DNA of 64,000 bases from CAVVMA01 sp963788205 (GTDB lineage Bacteria > Desulfobacterota > Binatia > Binatales > Binataceae), in assembly GCA_963788205.1 (NCBI GenBank), contig CAWBGG010000004.1:62001-126000 (forward strand), written 5' to 3'. The position numbers were made by a program, and so were the translations under genes. The notes below the pieces were generated by a model. It was not told the DNA's origin. It worked only from the letters and a program-made list of their open reading frames with translations, and did no database searches. This document shows, piece after piece, positions 36,719 to 45,565 of this stretch; the first letter of the stretch is position 1; the number at the start of each line of letters is the position of its first letter.

Positions 36719-36760
36719 CTGGAATTGAATTGACGTGAATGCGGATCGCGCCGAGGCGTA
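36719..36760 (+). repeat. right direct repeat of the 34.7-36.8 kb islet
   Basis: About 42 bp matching 34685-34725. It lies directly upstream of the DUF983 gene and probably includes part of its promoter (TTGACG at 36730, TAAAAT at 36759). Confidence 0.6.
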
Positions 36761-36770
36761 AAATAGCGTC

Positions 36771-37193
36771 GTGCAGCCGGAGCGTTCATCGGAGTTCGTG
36801 CAGGTTCCGCTGGGCGTGTTGATCAGGCGGGCGTTGGCGCAGCGCTGTCCGCTATGCGGCCGGGGCGCGATTTTTCGCAGCCATTTCAAGATGAATCGCG
36901 AATGTCCGAACTGCCATTCGATATTCTGGAAGGACCCGGGCGAATCGCTCGGTGCGATGTACGTGGACTATGCGATCGCGGCGGCCGCGTTCCTGCTCGC
37001 GTGGCTGGCGCTCGCGCTGACCACCCATCTTTCCGACTTCGCGCAAATCGCCCTGCTCAGCGCGGTCGCGGTCGCCAGCGTGCTGATCTTTTATCCGCTC
37101 AGCCGCAGCATCTGGACCGTGCTGGTATATCTTTCGGGCGGTATGGAGCGCCCGCCGATTCGGATCGTGCGGGGTGGCAAGGGCGCGTCTTGA
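36771..37193 (+). CDS. DUF983 family membrane protein
   Basis: A 140-residue protein starting at a GTG. Two zinc-knuckle-like pairs, CPLCG (residues 26-30) and CPNC (about 45-48), are followed by two membrane helices (YAIAAAAFLLAWLALALT and ALLSAVAVASVLIFYPLS). This is the DUF983 layout. In some bacteria these proteins accompany cytochrome oxidase or are unlinked; the function is not established. It is just outside the right repeat of the islet and convergent with an aminotransferase gene. Confidence 0.8.
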   Translation: MQPERSSEFVQVPLGVLIRRALAQRCPLCGRGAIFRSHFKMNRECPNCHSIFWKDPGESLGAMYVDYAIAAAAFLLAWLALALTTHLSDFAQIALLSAVAVASVLIFYPLSRSIWTVLVYLSGGMERPPIRIVRGGKGAS

Positions 37194-37202
37194 CGCGATC
37201 GG

Positions 37203-38384
37203 TTAGCGGCGGCGGGCGGCGAGCTTCGTGCGCAGTGAGCCGAGCCGGCGGGCGGCCTCGGCGAGCGTCGCGTCGCTCTTTGAGAAGGTGAAGCGCAGCA
37301 TCGTGCGCCCCAGTTCGCTGCGATGGTAGAAGCTCGAGCCCGGAACCGGCGCGACGCCGACTTGGTCGAGGAAAAAATCCGCCGCCGCGAGATCGTCGGG
37401 GAATCCCAGCGCGCCGATTTCCGCCATGATGTAGTACGCGCCGTCGGGCCGATGACAGACCATCCCCGCGCCGCTCAGCGCGTCGTAAAGCGCGGCACGC
37501 TTGCGCGCGTACATCTGTTGCAGCTCGGCGTAGAATGACTCCGGCAGGCGCATCGCGACCGCGCCAGCCTCTTGCAGCGGGTGGGGCGCGCCGACGGTCA
37601 GGAAATCATGCACCTTGCGGATCGCCGCAGTCAGCCGCTCGCTGGCGACCGCGTAGGCCAGCCGCCATCCGGTGACCGAATAGGTCTTGGAGAGCCCGCT
37701 GATCGTGATCGTCCGCTCAGCCATCCCCTCCAGCGCCGCGATCGAGACGTGGCGCGCGCCGTCGTAGATGATGTGCTCGTAGATCTCGTCGGTGATCGCC
37801 AGCGTATCGTGGCGGATGCAAAGCTCCGCGATCAGCTCGAGCTCGGCGCGCGTGAAGACCTTGCCGGTCGGGTTGTGGGGGGTGTTGATCACCACCGCCT
37901 TGGTGCGCGGGCCGAACGCCGCTTCAAGCTCGGCGCGGTCGATCGAAAAGCCGGGCGCGTTGAGCGCGACATAGCGCGGCGCCGCGCCGGCGAGTATCAC
38001 GTCGGGGCCGTAGTTCTCGTAGAAGGGCTCGAAGATGATCACCTCGTCGCCGGGATTTATCACCGCCAGCATGCTCGCGATCATCGCCTCGGTCGCACCG
38101 CAGGTGACGGTGACGTTGCGATCGGGGTCGCATTCGATGCGGTTGTAAGCCCGGACCTTGTCTGCGATCGCGCGGCGCAGATTGGGCGAGCCGTGCGTGA
38201 TCGCGTACTGGTTGTAGTCCTGGTCGATCGCGCGCTTGGCGGCTTCCTTCAGCTCAGCCGGGGCTGGAAAATCGGGAAAGCCCTGGGCCAGATTGACGGC
38301 GCCGCATCCGAGCGCCCGGCGCGTCATCTCCCGGATCACGGACTCGCTGAAGAGGCTGGTTTTGTCGGAAATCCCGGTCGGCAT
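37203..38384 (-). CDS. class I/II pyridoxal-phosphate aminotransferase (YbdL / kynurenine aminotransferase-like)
   Basis: A 393-residue fold-type I aminotransferase. The PLP lysine lies in SGLSKTYSVTGWRLAY; NTPHNPTGKVF and ITDEIYEH contribute Asn and Asp to the cofactor site, and the C-terminal Arg of MLRFTFSKSD binds the substrate carboxylate. The N-terminal AVNLAQGFPDFP is typical of methionine, kynurenine or glutamine transaminases of the YbdL group. It is convergent with the DUF983 gene, nine bases apart, with no visible partner gene. Confidence 0.9.
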   Translation of the reverse strand: MPTGISDKTSLFSESVIREMTRRALGCGAVNLAQGFPDFPAPAELKEAAKRAIDQDYNQYAITHGSPNLRRAIADKVRAYNRIECDPDRNVTVTCGATEAMIASMLAVINPGDEVIIFEPFYENYGPDVILAGAAPRYVALNAPGFSIDRAELEAAFGPRTKAVVINTPHNPTGKVFTRAELELIAELCIRHDTLAITDEIYEHIIYDGARHVSIAALEGMAERTITISGLSKTYSVTGWRLAYAVASERLTAAIRKVHDFLTVGAPHPLQEAGAVAMRLPESFYAELQQMYARKRAALYDALSGAGMVCHRPDGAYYIMAEIGALGFPDDLAAADFFLDQVGVAPVPGSSFYHRSELGRTMLRFTFSKSDATLAEAARRLGSLRTKLAARRR

Positions 38385-38739
38385 CGACCGCCAAGTCTAC
38401 GCGCCGCAGTCCAAGCGGGCAAAACGCCGTGAGGGCCGGTCGTGTCTCAGTTTGAGAGTGCTCGCGAGTGGGGCGAGCAGAAGAAGATCCGGGATTCCTC
38501 GCGCGGCAGCCACGCGCGGGAATGACAGAAAAAGCTTGTTCCCTTGTCATTCTCGCGCGTCTGCGTTGTCTGGCGCGCGAAGAATCCCGAACCCTTTTTT
38601 CCACCTGCCGACACTGCCTTCGAGGCCAAACGGCCGGAGGTGCTTGCCGGGGCGCACGGCTGCGCCCAATAGCAGGAATTATGTACTCAAAGTCGGCACA
38701 AGGCTGGGCCTGATGGACCCGTGCGCGCCGACCGGGTGT
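38385..38739. other. 355-bp intergenic region with a dispersed palindromic repeat
   Basis: No gene is supported. The repeat at 38487-38590 occupies the middle; the rest shows no clear feature. Confidence 0.6.
38487..38590. repeat. dispersed palindromic repeat, copy 2
   Basis: Same arms and order as 33961-34065 with a different centre (AAAGCTTGTTCCCT). Confidence 0.8.
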
Positions 38740-38958
38740 TCAGATCTTACCGTTGGCCCGATGCCCTTCCGCCTCCAGCACCTGCGAACCCTGCTGCAGC
38801 CGCCATTGATCGATCGCTTCGACGTTGAAACGCCAATCGCTCCCGATCTTGAAACCCGGAATCTCGCCCTTCTTGAGCAGACGATAGATGGTCGAGCGGT
38901 GGACCCGCAGATAATCGGAAAGCTCGTTGACCGTCATCACTTTCGCAGAAACCGGCAT
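38740..38958 (-). CDS. excisionase / MerR-like helix-turn-helix DNA-binding protein
   Basis: A 72-residue protein of the excisionase-type HTH family: TVNELSDYLRVHRSTIYRLL is the winged-helix recognition region, with KKGEIPGFKIGSDWRF as the wing. Such proteins regulate small target sets or act as recombination directionality factors. No integrase is near it here, so a simple regulator is more likely. Two 10-bp direct repeats just upstream of its start (38980-39005) are candidate operators. It is divergent from the DUF72 gene. Confidence 0.8.
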   Translation of the reverse strand: MPVSAKVMTVNELSDYLRVHRSTIYRLLKKGEIPGFKIGSDWRFNVEAIDQWRLQQGSQVLEAEGHRANGKI

Positions 38959-38979
38959 GGTATACTGAAACCTCTCTAG

Positions 38980-39005
38980 TTAATCTATCGTAACTTTAAT
39001 CTATC
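38980..39005. promoter_or_regulatory. two direct repeats TTAATCTATC, 16-bp period
   Basis: Copies at 38980-38989 and 38996-39005 separated by six bases, in an AT-rich patch 22 bp upstream of the HTH gene start. The spacing suggests tandem binding of a small HTH protein, perhaps the gene's own product (inference). Confidence 0.45.
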
Positions 39006-39192
39006 AATGTCAACGCCCGGAGCAAAATGAGCCGAGTTTCAGTTCGCCGCGACTCGCTGAGCGGGACGCTAATCAAGGCAAGTGCGACCGCGATTCGGCT
39101 GGCGTAAAGCCTCTTATATTATCCTACTACGCTCCAGCGTCGCCTCGGTTTCAGTCTTGTTCGCCGCTGATACGAGGGCTACGGTTGCGGCG

Positions 39193-39897
39193 ATGGCCAC
39201 GGAGATTCGGGTCGGTACTTCGGGCTTCAGCTACAAGGAATGGCTGGGAAAGTTCTATCCGCCCAAGCTGCCGGGCGCGAAGATGCTCGAATACTACGCG
39301 CAACGCCTGCCGACGGTGGAAATCAACTACACGTTCCGCGCGATGCCGCGGGCCGGGATGCTCGAGCGATGGGCCGGGATGGTGCCGGCGCATTTCCGCT
39401 TCGCAATGAAGGCGCCGCAGCGGATCACCCATTTCGCGCGTCTCAAAGGCGCCGCCGAAAGCCTGGATTATTTCGTCAAGATTTCTGCCCTGCTGGAGGG
39501 CAAGCTCGGGCCGGCTCTGTTTCAGCTCCCGCCGGACCTGAAGCGCGACCTGCCGTTGCTGAGCGATTTTATCGCCCAGATCGGCGGCCGGATTCGCGCG
39601 GCCTTCGAGTTCCGCAACGCCTCATGGTTCGACGATTCGGTGCTCCAGGCGCTGCGCGAGGGCGGTGCTGCGCTGTGTATCGCCGAGAGCGAGAAGCTTT
39701 CCACGCCCGTCGAGCGGACTGCGTCGTGGGTCTATGCGCGGCTCAGAAAGGAAACCTACGACGGCGCGGGCCTGAAAGAGTGGGCCGAGCGGTTGCAGCG
39801 CCTGGGCGGCGACGAGGTCTACATCTTTCTGAAACACGAGGACGCCGCGCCCGATCTGGCGGAGCGGCTGCGCGCCATGATCCCGGGTGCACTGTAG
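39193..39897 (+). CDS. DUF72 family protein (YecE-like)
   Basis: A 234-residue TIM-barrel-like DUF72 protein from the ATG at 39193. Signature stretches: IRVGTSGFSYKEW, FYPPKLP, YAQRLPTVEINYTF, FRFAMKAPQRITH and FELRN-like FEFRNASW. The family is universal and uncharacterised, with a possible nucleic-acid or endonuclease-type role suggested from fold only. An upstream in-frame start at 39082 would add a leader with no matching signature. The next gene begins 111 bp later. Confidence 0.85.
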   Translation: MATEIRVGTSGFSYKEWLGKFYPPKLPGAKMLEYYAQRLPTVEINYTFRAMPRAGMLERWAGMVPAHFRFAMKAPQRITHFARLKGAAESLDYFVKISALLEGKLGPALFQLPPDLKRDLPLLSDFIAQIGGRIRAAFEFRNASWFDDSVLQALREGGAALCIAESEKLSTPVERTASWVYARLRKETYDGAGLKEWAERLQRLGGDEVYIFLKHEDAAPDLAERLRAMIPGAL

Positions 39898-40008
39898 AAG
39901 GCGCCGGGTGCGCTGTAGCGGGCTGCGCGGCAACGCCGCCGGCCGGCCAACGTATCTTTCAGCAAGCCTGTCTTGGAGCAAGCCCTCGGAGCGAGCGCAG
40001 GCCCCTCA

Positions 40009-40596
40009 ATGAACCCGCCATCCGGAGATTATCGTTACGAGCTGTTGAGCGCAGGGCGGGTCGTGGCGGTCGAGGAAAGCCGGCTGACGGCGGAGCATCT
40101 TACCGGCGTCCGCGTCTCGGAGGGCAGCCGCTACGAGGTCGAGGCGACCCTTGATCCCGGCGCGATCGTCAGCGTGATTTCGCTGCGCTACGTGCGGGGG
40201 CCGTTCGCGCGGGCCGCGCGCTACCAGGCCGAGACCGATCTGCTGCGCGGCAGTGTCGGCGCGCTTGCGGGCCGCAACGCGACCGAGGTCAAACTCGGCC
40301 GTTTTCGCGAGATCGACGCCGAGCTAGTGCTCTTCAAGGCGCTGATCATCGGGCACGCGCGCATCCGCGGCACGAGCCGATTCACCGGCCGAATCGCCAG
40401 TATCGACTCCAACACGCTGGTCGCGGCCTCGCGCAAGCAGACCTATCGGCAGCGCGACGCGAGCGGGCTGCGATGGCTATGCGAGCCGCTGCTGGGAGAG
40501 TCCGAGTCGATCGACCTGGACGAGCAGGGCCGCGTCGTGCGCCGGATCGACCGGCGCGGAATCGAGACCGTGCTGAAAGCGTTCCACGCAATCTAG
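40009..40596 (+). CDS. hypothetical protein
   Basis: A 195-residue soluble protein from the ATG at 40009. It looks beta-rich with alternating hydrophobic residues (YRYELLSAGRVVAVEESRL, EVEATLDPGAIVSVISLRY) and has no cysteine pairs or membrane segment except one late Cys. An in-frame start at 39973 is possible. I do not recognise the family. Confidence 0.6.
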   Translation: MNPPSGDYRYELLSAGRVVAVEESRLTAEHLTGVRVSEGSRYEVEATLDPGAIVSVISLRYVRGPFARAARYQAETDLLRGSVGALAGRNATEVKLGRFREIDAELVLFKALIIGHARIRGTSRFTGRIASIDSNTLVAASRKQTYRQRDASGLRWLCEPLLGESESIDLDEQGRVVRRIDRRGIETVLKAFHAI

Positions 40597-40624
40597 CCGC
40601 GGGTAGCGGGCGGTTTTGACAGGA

Positions 40625-40648
40625 GGGGCCGGCACGGAGGCCGGCCCC
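40625..40648. repeat. REP-like palindrome
   Basis: GGGGCCGGC-ACGGAG-GCCGGCCCC followed by CTAC. Read on the other strand it has the GTAGGGGC head seen in the repeat next to the transposase at 9363. A second hairpin (CGGCAGGCGTCCCTGCCG) lies at about 40679. Confidence 0.65.
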
Positions 40649-40788
40649 TACCCAATGTAGGGCTTCATTCAGGGTAGCGGCAGGCGTCCCTGCCGGCCAT
40701 CCGACTCCAAAGCCGCCCACTACCTACCCGCGGGAAGATCTTTGTGATTTGGCCGGTCGCGATCTAAATCTGCATTGCTATCGCTTCC

Positions 40789-40806
40789 AACACGTTATAA
40801 CATGTT
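40789..40806. promoter_or_regulatory. imperfect 18-bp palindrome upstream of the VapBC-like pair
   Basis: AACACGTTATAACATGTT is a dyad with one mismatched pair of positions and an AT-rich centre, 15 bp before the antitoxin start. Toxin-antitoxin operons are usually repressed at such sites; binding is inferred. Confidence 0.5.
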
Positions 40807-40820
40807 TTGGAGGCTAAGAA

Positions 40821-41051
40821 GTGAACTTCAGCATTCATCTCGAGGACGATATTTTTCGGCAAGTGGATCGAGCTGCCAAAGAGAATGGCAAGACGCGCAA
40901 CGCGCTTATCCGACAGGCGCTCAGGGAGTGGCTCGCCAGCCGCAAACCCGCCGCATGGCCCGCGAAGGTGGCCGCCTTCAAGGGAATCAAAGCCGCCCCG
41001 CGCTTCGAGAGCGGGCGTTCCGAACTCAGGGCGCCCCGAGATCCATTTTGA
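40821..41051 (+). CDS. vapB: ribbon-helix-helix antitoxin (VapB/CopG-like)
   Basis: A 76-residue protein with an N-terminal ribbon-helix-helix: a strand FSIHLEDDIFRQVDRAAKEN, then GKTRNALIRQALREWL. The C-terminal tail (Pro/Ala-rich, KGIKAAPRFESGR) would wrap and inhibit the toxin. Starts with GTG after GGAGG. Its stop overlaps the TTG start of the PIN-domain gene (TTGA), giving translational coupling. Confidence 0.85.
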   Translation: MNFSIHLEDDIFRQVDRAAKENGKTRNALIRQALREWLASRKPAAWPAKVAAFKGIKAAPRFESGRSELRAPRDPF

Positions 41052-41455
41052 TCCGGTTTCTGCTTGACACTTGCGTCGTCAGCGACTTTGCGCGGGGACA
41101 GCCTGAGGTGCTGGCACGGATAAAGGCTACGCCACCTGCGGAAATCGCGATCAGCACCGTGACCGAGATGGAGATAGTCTACGGGCTAAGCCTGAACGCT
41201 GCGCTGGCACGGCGTCTCGCACCGGTCATCGACTCTTTTTTCAGCTCTATCCACGTTCTGGCCTACGACCGACCTGCCGCGAGTGCCAGTGCACGGGTTC
41301 GCGCCACGCTCAAGTCGCGGGGGCGACCGATTGGAGCCTACGACGTGCTGATCGCGGGCGCCGCACTCGCGCACGGCCTTACGCTGGTCAGTTCCAACCT
41401 CCGCGAATTCGAGCGCATCGACGGGTTGCTCCTCGAAGACTGGCGGCGAACGTAG
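41048..41455 (+). CDS. vapC: PIN-domain ribonuclease toxin (VapC-like)
   Basis: A 135-residue PIN nuclease. The conserved acidic residues are visible: Asp in FLLDTCVVSDF, Glu in TEMEIVYGL, Asp in GAYDVLIAG, and the terminal NLREFERI motif. VapC toxins cleave tRNA or rRNA when the antitoxin is degraded. The TTG at 41048 starts the conserved N-terminus and overlaps the antitoxin stop by four bases. A longer frame from 40775 exists but reads antitoxin DNA out of frame. Confidence 0.88.
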   Translation: MIRFLLDTCVVSDFARGQPEVLARIKATPPAEIAISTVTEMEIVYGLSLNAALARRLAPVIDSFFSSIHVLAYDRPAASASARVRATLKSRGRPIGAYDVLIAGAALAHGLTLVSSNLREFERIDGLLLEDWRRT

Positions 41456-41506
41456 TTCCGCGCAACACTACCAACAAGTCGCCGCAGATCCGGGAGCGTA
41501 GCCGGA

Positions 41507-42634
41507 TCAATTGAACAGCATCAGGGTGTTGGCGTTGTCGTTGACGAAGTAGATGCCGGTTCCGCCGGGAGCCACCGCCAACCCGAAGAGCGCGCCGCCG
41601 CCGTCCGGGATCAACGTGAAGGTCGCGATCTGCGCGCCGGCCGCCGTGGTCTCGATGATATTGCCGTCGTTGGCATCGACCGCCAGGATGTCGCCGTTGG
41701 GCGCCAGTGCGAGCCCGAGCGGCTGGTTCAGGTTGCCATTTGAAGTTACGTCGAGTCCTGTGAATGCGGTCGAGGTGCGGCTGCTCGCTTGCGGGATACC
41801 GGCGATTCGATTGCTCACCGTGTCAGCCACGTACAGCGTGTCGGTCTGAGCGTTGTAGGCTGCGCCGGTTGGCCCGACGATCAACGCCGCGGGGTCGGTA
41901 CGCTCGGCGAAGCCCGACGCGATCACCGTGCTCGATTTCAGGGCCGGTCGCGCCGATCCCTTCGGCATCGGGACGCTGAGGTCCAGCCGCACCACGTTGC
42001 CCTGATTGACCACGCTTCCGTTCGCGGTTGTCACGCTGCCATTGAGCACGTTGGTCACGAACAGCGTGGCCTTGGCGCCGCTGTCGAGCGTGGCCATGTC
42101 CCACGGCCCGTTGATTCCGGAATGCGTCCCCGAAAATGTCTCGACCGGCGCGCCGCTGCTATCGAGTACGATCAGACATCCGGCGCCCGCGAAACTGGCG
42201 CTGCTGCCGCTGGTGGGCAGGCTCCCGACGATGACCCATCCCCGGTTGAGCACGGCCAGCGCCGTAGTCAGTCCGATTCCTCCGGGACAAGCGGGATGCA
42301 ACGCGCTCGCAGTGAGCGTGGCGAAAGTGCTGAATGCGCCGGCCGGAGTAATCTGCACGATCGTGGTGCCCTGGCCCTGCAAATTGGGACTGTTGTTGAA
42401 GTTGCTCACCAGGATGTTTCCCTGCGTGAGACTTCCGATCGTCGCGGGAACCACCGCCACGCCGTAGGGATTCAAATCGCCGTTGGCAGGCACGGTCAAC
42501 GCGAGCGTAGTCGCGGTGGTGAATGGTCCGATGAACGGACTGGACTGTGCGATCGCATGGCCGCATACGGCTGCGAGCGCGATCGCGGTAACCGCAACTA
42601 TGCGCGCACATCTTGTGATCACGGGTCGATTCAT
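41507..42634 (-). CDS. exported NHL-like beta-propeller protein
   Basis: A 375-residue exported protein with a Sec signal (IVAVTAIALAAVCGHAIA). The rest is a repeated beta pattern of the NHL/SMP-30-like propeller kind: NPYGVAVVPATIG, ALIVGPTGAAYNAQTDTLYV, ADTVSNRIAGIP, PLGLALAPNGDILAVDA and LFGLAVAPGGTGIYFV. Probably binds a ligand outside the cytoplasm; no catalytic residues recognised. The gene stands alone. Confidence 0.75.
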   Translation of the reverse strand: MNRPVITRCARIVAVTAIALAAVCGHAIAQSSPFIGPFTTATTLALTVPANGDLNPYGVAVVPATIGSLTQGNILVSNFNNSPNLQGQGTTIVQITPAGAFSTFATLTASALHPACPGGIGLTTALAVLNRGWVIVGSLPTSGSSASFAGAGCLIVLDSSGAPVETFSGTHSGINGPWDMATLDSGAKATLFVTNVLNGSVTTANGSVVNQGNVVRLDLSVPMPKGSARPALKSSTVIASGFAERTDPAALIVGPTGAAYNAQTDTLYVADTVSNRIAGIPQASSRTSTAFTGLDVTSNGNLNQPLGLALAPNGDILAVDANDGNIIETTAAGAQIATFTLIPDGGGALFGLAVAPGGTGIYFVNDNANTLMLFN

Positions 42635-42852
42635 GATGCTGCCTCTGCGGTTTCAGGGCTTGAATTGCTGATTAAACTCGTACTCCCGGAGGATAGTTCC
42701 CGAACGGGCTCTCGCGGGTTTCCGATAGATCGAGGATAAGGCTTGCGCAGGCGGCCATACCAGCCGGCGGCGCGCAAATTTCCACCTGCGCGCCGGACCG
42801 ATTCGGGAGGGGTGCGCCAAACCGGAGTGATTTCAGCCCGTAACCGGCGCTA

Positions 42853-43263
42853 TCAGGCGCGGACGTCGCCGGCAGAGCCTGCCGCCACCAGCCGTGCCGC
42901 CGGCTCGCCTGCATAAGCAGGCGCTCCCTGCTGCGGCATCTTGCAGTCGCCCTCGAACTGCGCGCCCTCGACCAGCGCCAGCCGGGGCGTGCTGATCGTG
43001 CATTTCGCGCGCGCCGTCGCCAGCAACTCGATCCGCTCGCTCGCGACCAGCTCGCCGGTCACGCGCCCGGCGATGCTCATCGTGGTGGCCCAGACCTTGG
43101 CGCTGATCACGGCGCTCTGCTCGATGACGATCTCCTCGCCCCGGATCTCGCCCTCGGCTTCGCCTTCAATCCTGGTGCGGCCGCGAAAAGTTAACTTGCC
43201 GGTAACCTTCGTGCCCGCCCCGATGCGCGATTCAAAAACTCCATCGTCTGCTGTTGCAGCCAT
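42853..43263 (-). CDS. bactofilin family cytoskeletal protein
   Basis: A 136-residue bactofilin from the ATG at 43263, with GGAGAGG upstream. The central right-handed beta-helix domain (about residues 10-105) is clear from its rungs: IGAGTKVTGKLTFRG, RTRIEGEAEGEI, VIEQSAVISAKVWA, SIAGRVTGELVA. Bactofilins polymerise into filaments without nucleotides and help cell shape or polar organisation. The C-terminal tail is Ala/Gly-rich and probably disordered. Confidence 0.88.
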   Translation of the reverse strand: MAATADDGVFESRIGAGTKVTGKLTFRGRTRIEGEAEGEIRGEEIVIEQSAVISAKVWATTMSIAGRVTGELVASERIELLATARAKCTISTPRLALVEGAQFEGDCKMPQQGAPAYAGEPAARLVAAGSAGDVRA

Positions 43264-43447
43264 TGCAGGATACCTCTCCACTCCGTGAACCGATGCGTGA
43301 ACCGAGCGAAGCGACTATTGCGCGAAAAACGGCTTGAAGGCAATCATGCGATTGCAGATCATCCGATTGCAGGTGTCCGCCGCGTGCCGCGCAGCTCCAC
43401 CTGATACGAGTTTCGCATCAAGAATACCGGATGGCGGAGGCGCGATC

Positions 43448-45362
43448 ATGAGAGCATTACCTCCCGAACGTCTGTCGGGACAGGGCCTGGACCCCAACCA
43501 GTTCGAGTCGGGAGATCGCACGATCCTCGCGCTGCTCAACGAGCCGCCCGCGCGCGACCAAGTCGATCTGGTCGCGACGATGCGCGCCGGCGCGTACGAA
43601 GTATGGTCGCGGCGCGGGATGGTGCGCTTCACGCGGCATCTGGACGATCGCGGCGAGCTGCACTTCGAGATCGTCGAGCAGATCGGCGCCAACCCGATCG
43701 CCAATCAGGATCCGTTCGCGATCGCGACCATCGCCGAGGAGCTCGCCGCCGCCGCGGCCAGCGGCAATCCTGCCGGTGATCCCAACCATGCGTATATCGA
43801 GCCCGACAGCCTCAGCCATCCTTACGCCTATGAGCGCATCGCGCAGATCTTCGATAGTCCGCGCGGCCCCGACCTAATCGTGAGTCCCAAGTCCTACGCC
43901 TTCGGTATCCAGCCGGGCCAGCACGGCGCGCTTGACGTCGTGCAATCGCGCGCGCCGCTGCTGTTCGCCGGCCCGGGGGTAAAGGCCGGCCGCTATCAAA
44001 TCGCCGCGCGCCACGTCGATGTCGCCCCGACGATCGCCCGCATCATGGGCTTCCCGGAAATCGAAGGGCTCGACCGCTCGGGCCATCCGTCATCCAGCGT
44101 CTACCTCAAACGCCAGGACGGCCGAGTTCTGGAAGAGATCATTCTCGAAGAGATCATCGACGGCGAAACGCGCCCGGCCCGCGTCTATATGATCCTGCTT
44201 GACGGGCTCTCCAACTCCGAGTTGCGCCATCAGCTCGAGCTCGATCCGATTGAGATCCCCAATCTCGCCTGGCTCGCCGGGCGCGGCGCGATGCTGACCC
44301 ACGGCTCGACGGTCAACTTCCCGAGTATCACCTGGCCCAGCCACACCGCGATTCTGACCGGCGCCTGGAGCGGCCATCACGATATCGTCAATCCGACTTT
44401 TTACGAGCGCGCCACGCGCGAGACCATTCCGGCCCAGGGCAACGTGTTCGATACCGAGCGCTTCGTTTCGCTCGAAGTCGAAACCCTGTACGAAGCGTTC
44501 AAGCGCGTGCACGGACCCGCCGCCGTCACCGCCTCGATTCACGAGCCGCAGGGCCGCGGCGCCGATCACGCCGCGTTCGAGCGCCGCATCCTCGGCGACA
44601 AGGCGCGGCTCAAGGTGCTCACCGCCGAGATGGTGCACGACGTATCGCCGCGATGGGCCGTCGACGGCAAGCAATCGATGGCGCGTGAAGAGATCGTCGA
44701 CATCCGCGGGATGGCGCAGGTGATCAACCTCTTCGAGCATTGCGACAGCGTGCCGCCGGTGTTCGTCGCCCACGAATTCGTCTCGACCGACGGCGGCGGC
44801 CACGACTACGGGCCGCATCATTCGGGCCTGCGCGAGGCGCTGGTGCGGACCGACCGGCGCATCGGGGCGGTGCTGGATCTGCTGCGGGGCCGCGGCCTGC
44901 TCGACTCGACGCTGTTCGTCGTGACTTCCGATCACGGGATGGCGGCGCAGAAAATCGAGCTCAAGGCGAATCCCACCGTCCAGCCGGCGCGGCACGGAAT
45001 CAAGGCCGTGTTCGCCGAGCCGATGATCTATCTGCGCGATCTCGCGGTCGAGCTCGAATCGCACCCGTGACGGCCGCAACCTCCGCGTCACGGTGCTCGA
45101 CAACGATCATGCGGTTGACGGCGAGCGGCCTCCGGTCGAGGGTGCGCGCGTGACGTTGATGGAGGGCGAGCGGCCGATCGGCGAGGGTCACACTTCAGCC
45201 GAGGGCACGATCGCGTTCGCCACGCCGGCCCATCTCGGCGACGCCCAGCTTTCGCTGCGCGTCGAACATGAAAAATACAACTCGCGCAATCTGCGCGCCG
45301 ACGGCTCGCCGCTGGGCCCCGACCTGCGCGCCATCCTGTATGCTGGCCGGACGTCTCGGTAG
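43448..45362 (+). CDS. alkaline-phosphatase-superfamily phosphodiesterase, frameshifted near 45064
   Basis: About 638 residues, from the ATG at 43448. The fold is that of type I phosphodiesterase/nucleotide pyrophosphatase: YMILLDGLSNSEL holds the first metal Asp, STVNFPSITWPSHTAILTG the nucleophile Thr or Ser loop, HEFVSTDGGGHDYG and VVTSDHGM the other metal ligands. Near 45064 one base too many ends the frame at 45070. Skipping it continues DGRNLRVTVLDNDHAVDG and a beta domain (GARVTLMEGERPIGEG) to 45362, a regulatory-like or Ig-like tail. The substrate is unknown. Confidence 0.8.
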
Positions 45363-45438
45363 TGGGTCAATTTGAATGGGCGTAGTGGACTGGCGGGGTT
45401 CAATACCAATCCGGTTGCATAAGCCGAAGCCTCTCTTC

Positions 45439-45485
45439 TGTCATTCTCGCGCGTCTGCTTGTCTGGCGCGCGAAGAATCCCGGAT
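45439..45485. repeat. dispersed palindromic repeat, half copy
   Basis: Right half of the repeat family at 33961 and 38487 (TGTCATTCTCGCGCGTCTGC to GAAGAATCCCG). Confidence 0.75.
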
Positions 45486-45565
45486 TTCTGCTCCGCCGAG
45501 CGGGTTCCATCGTACAGGCATCGGGTCAAAATGAGCCCGCAGACGGGCGAAGCGGTACCTGAACC

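Noticed and set aside
40775..41047. N-terminal extension of the VapC-like toxin
   Set aside because: It is the antitoxin sequence read in another frame; the overlap TTGA gives a normal start.
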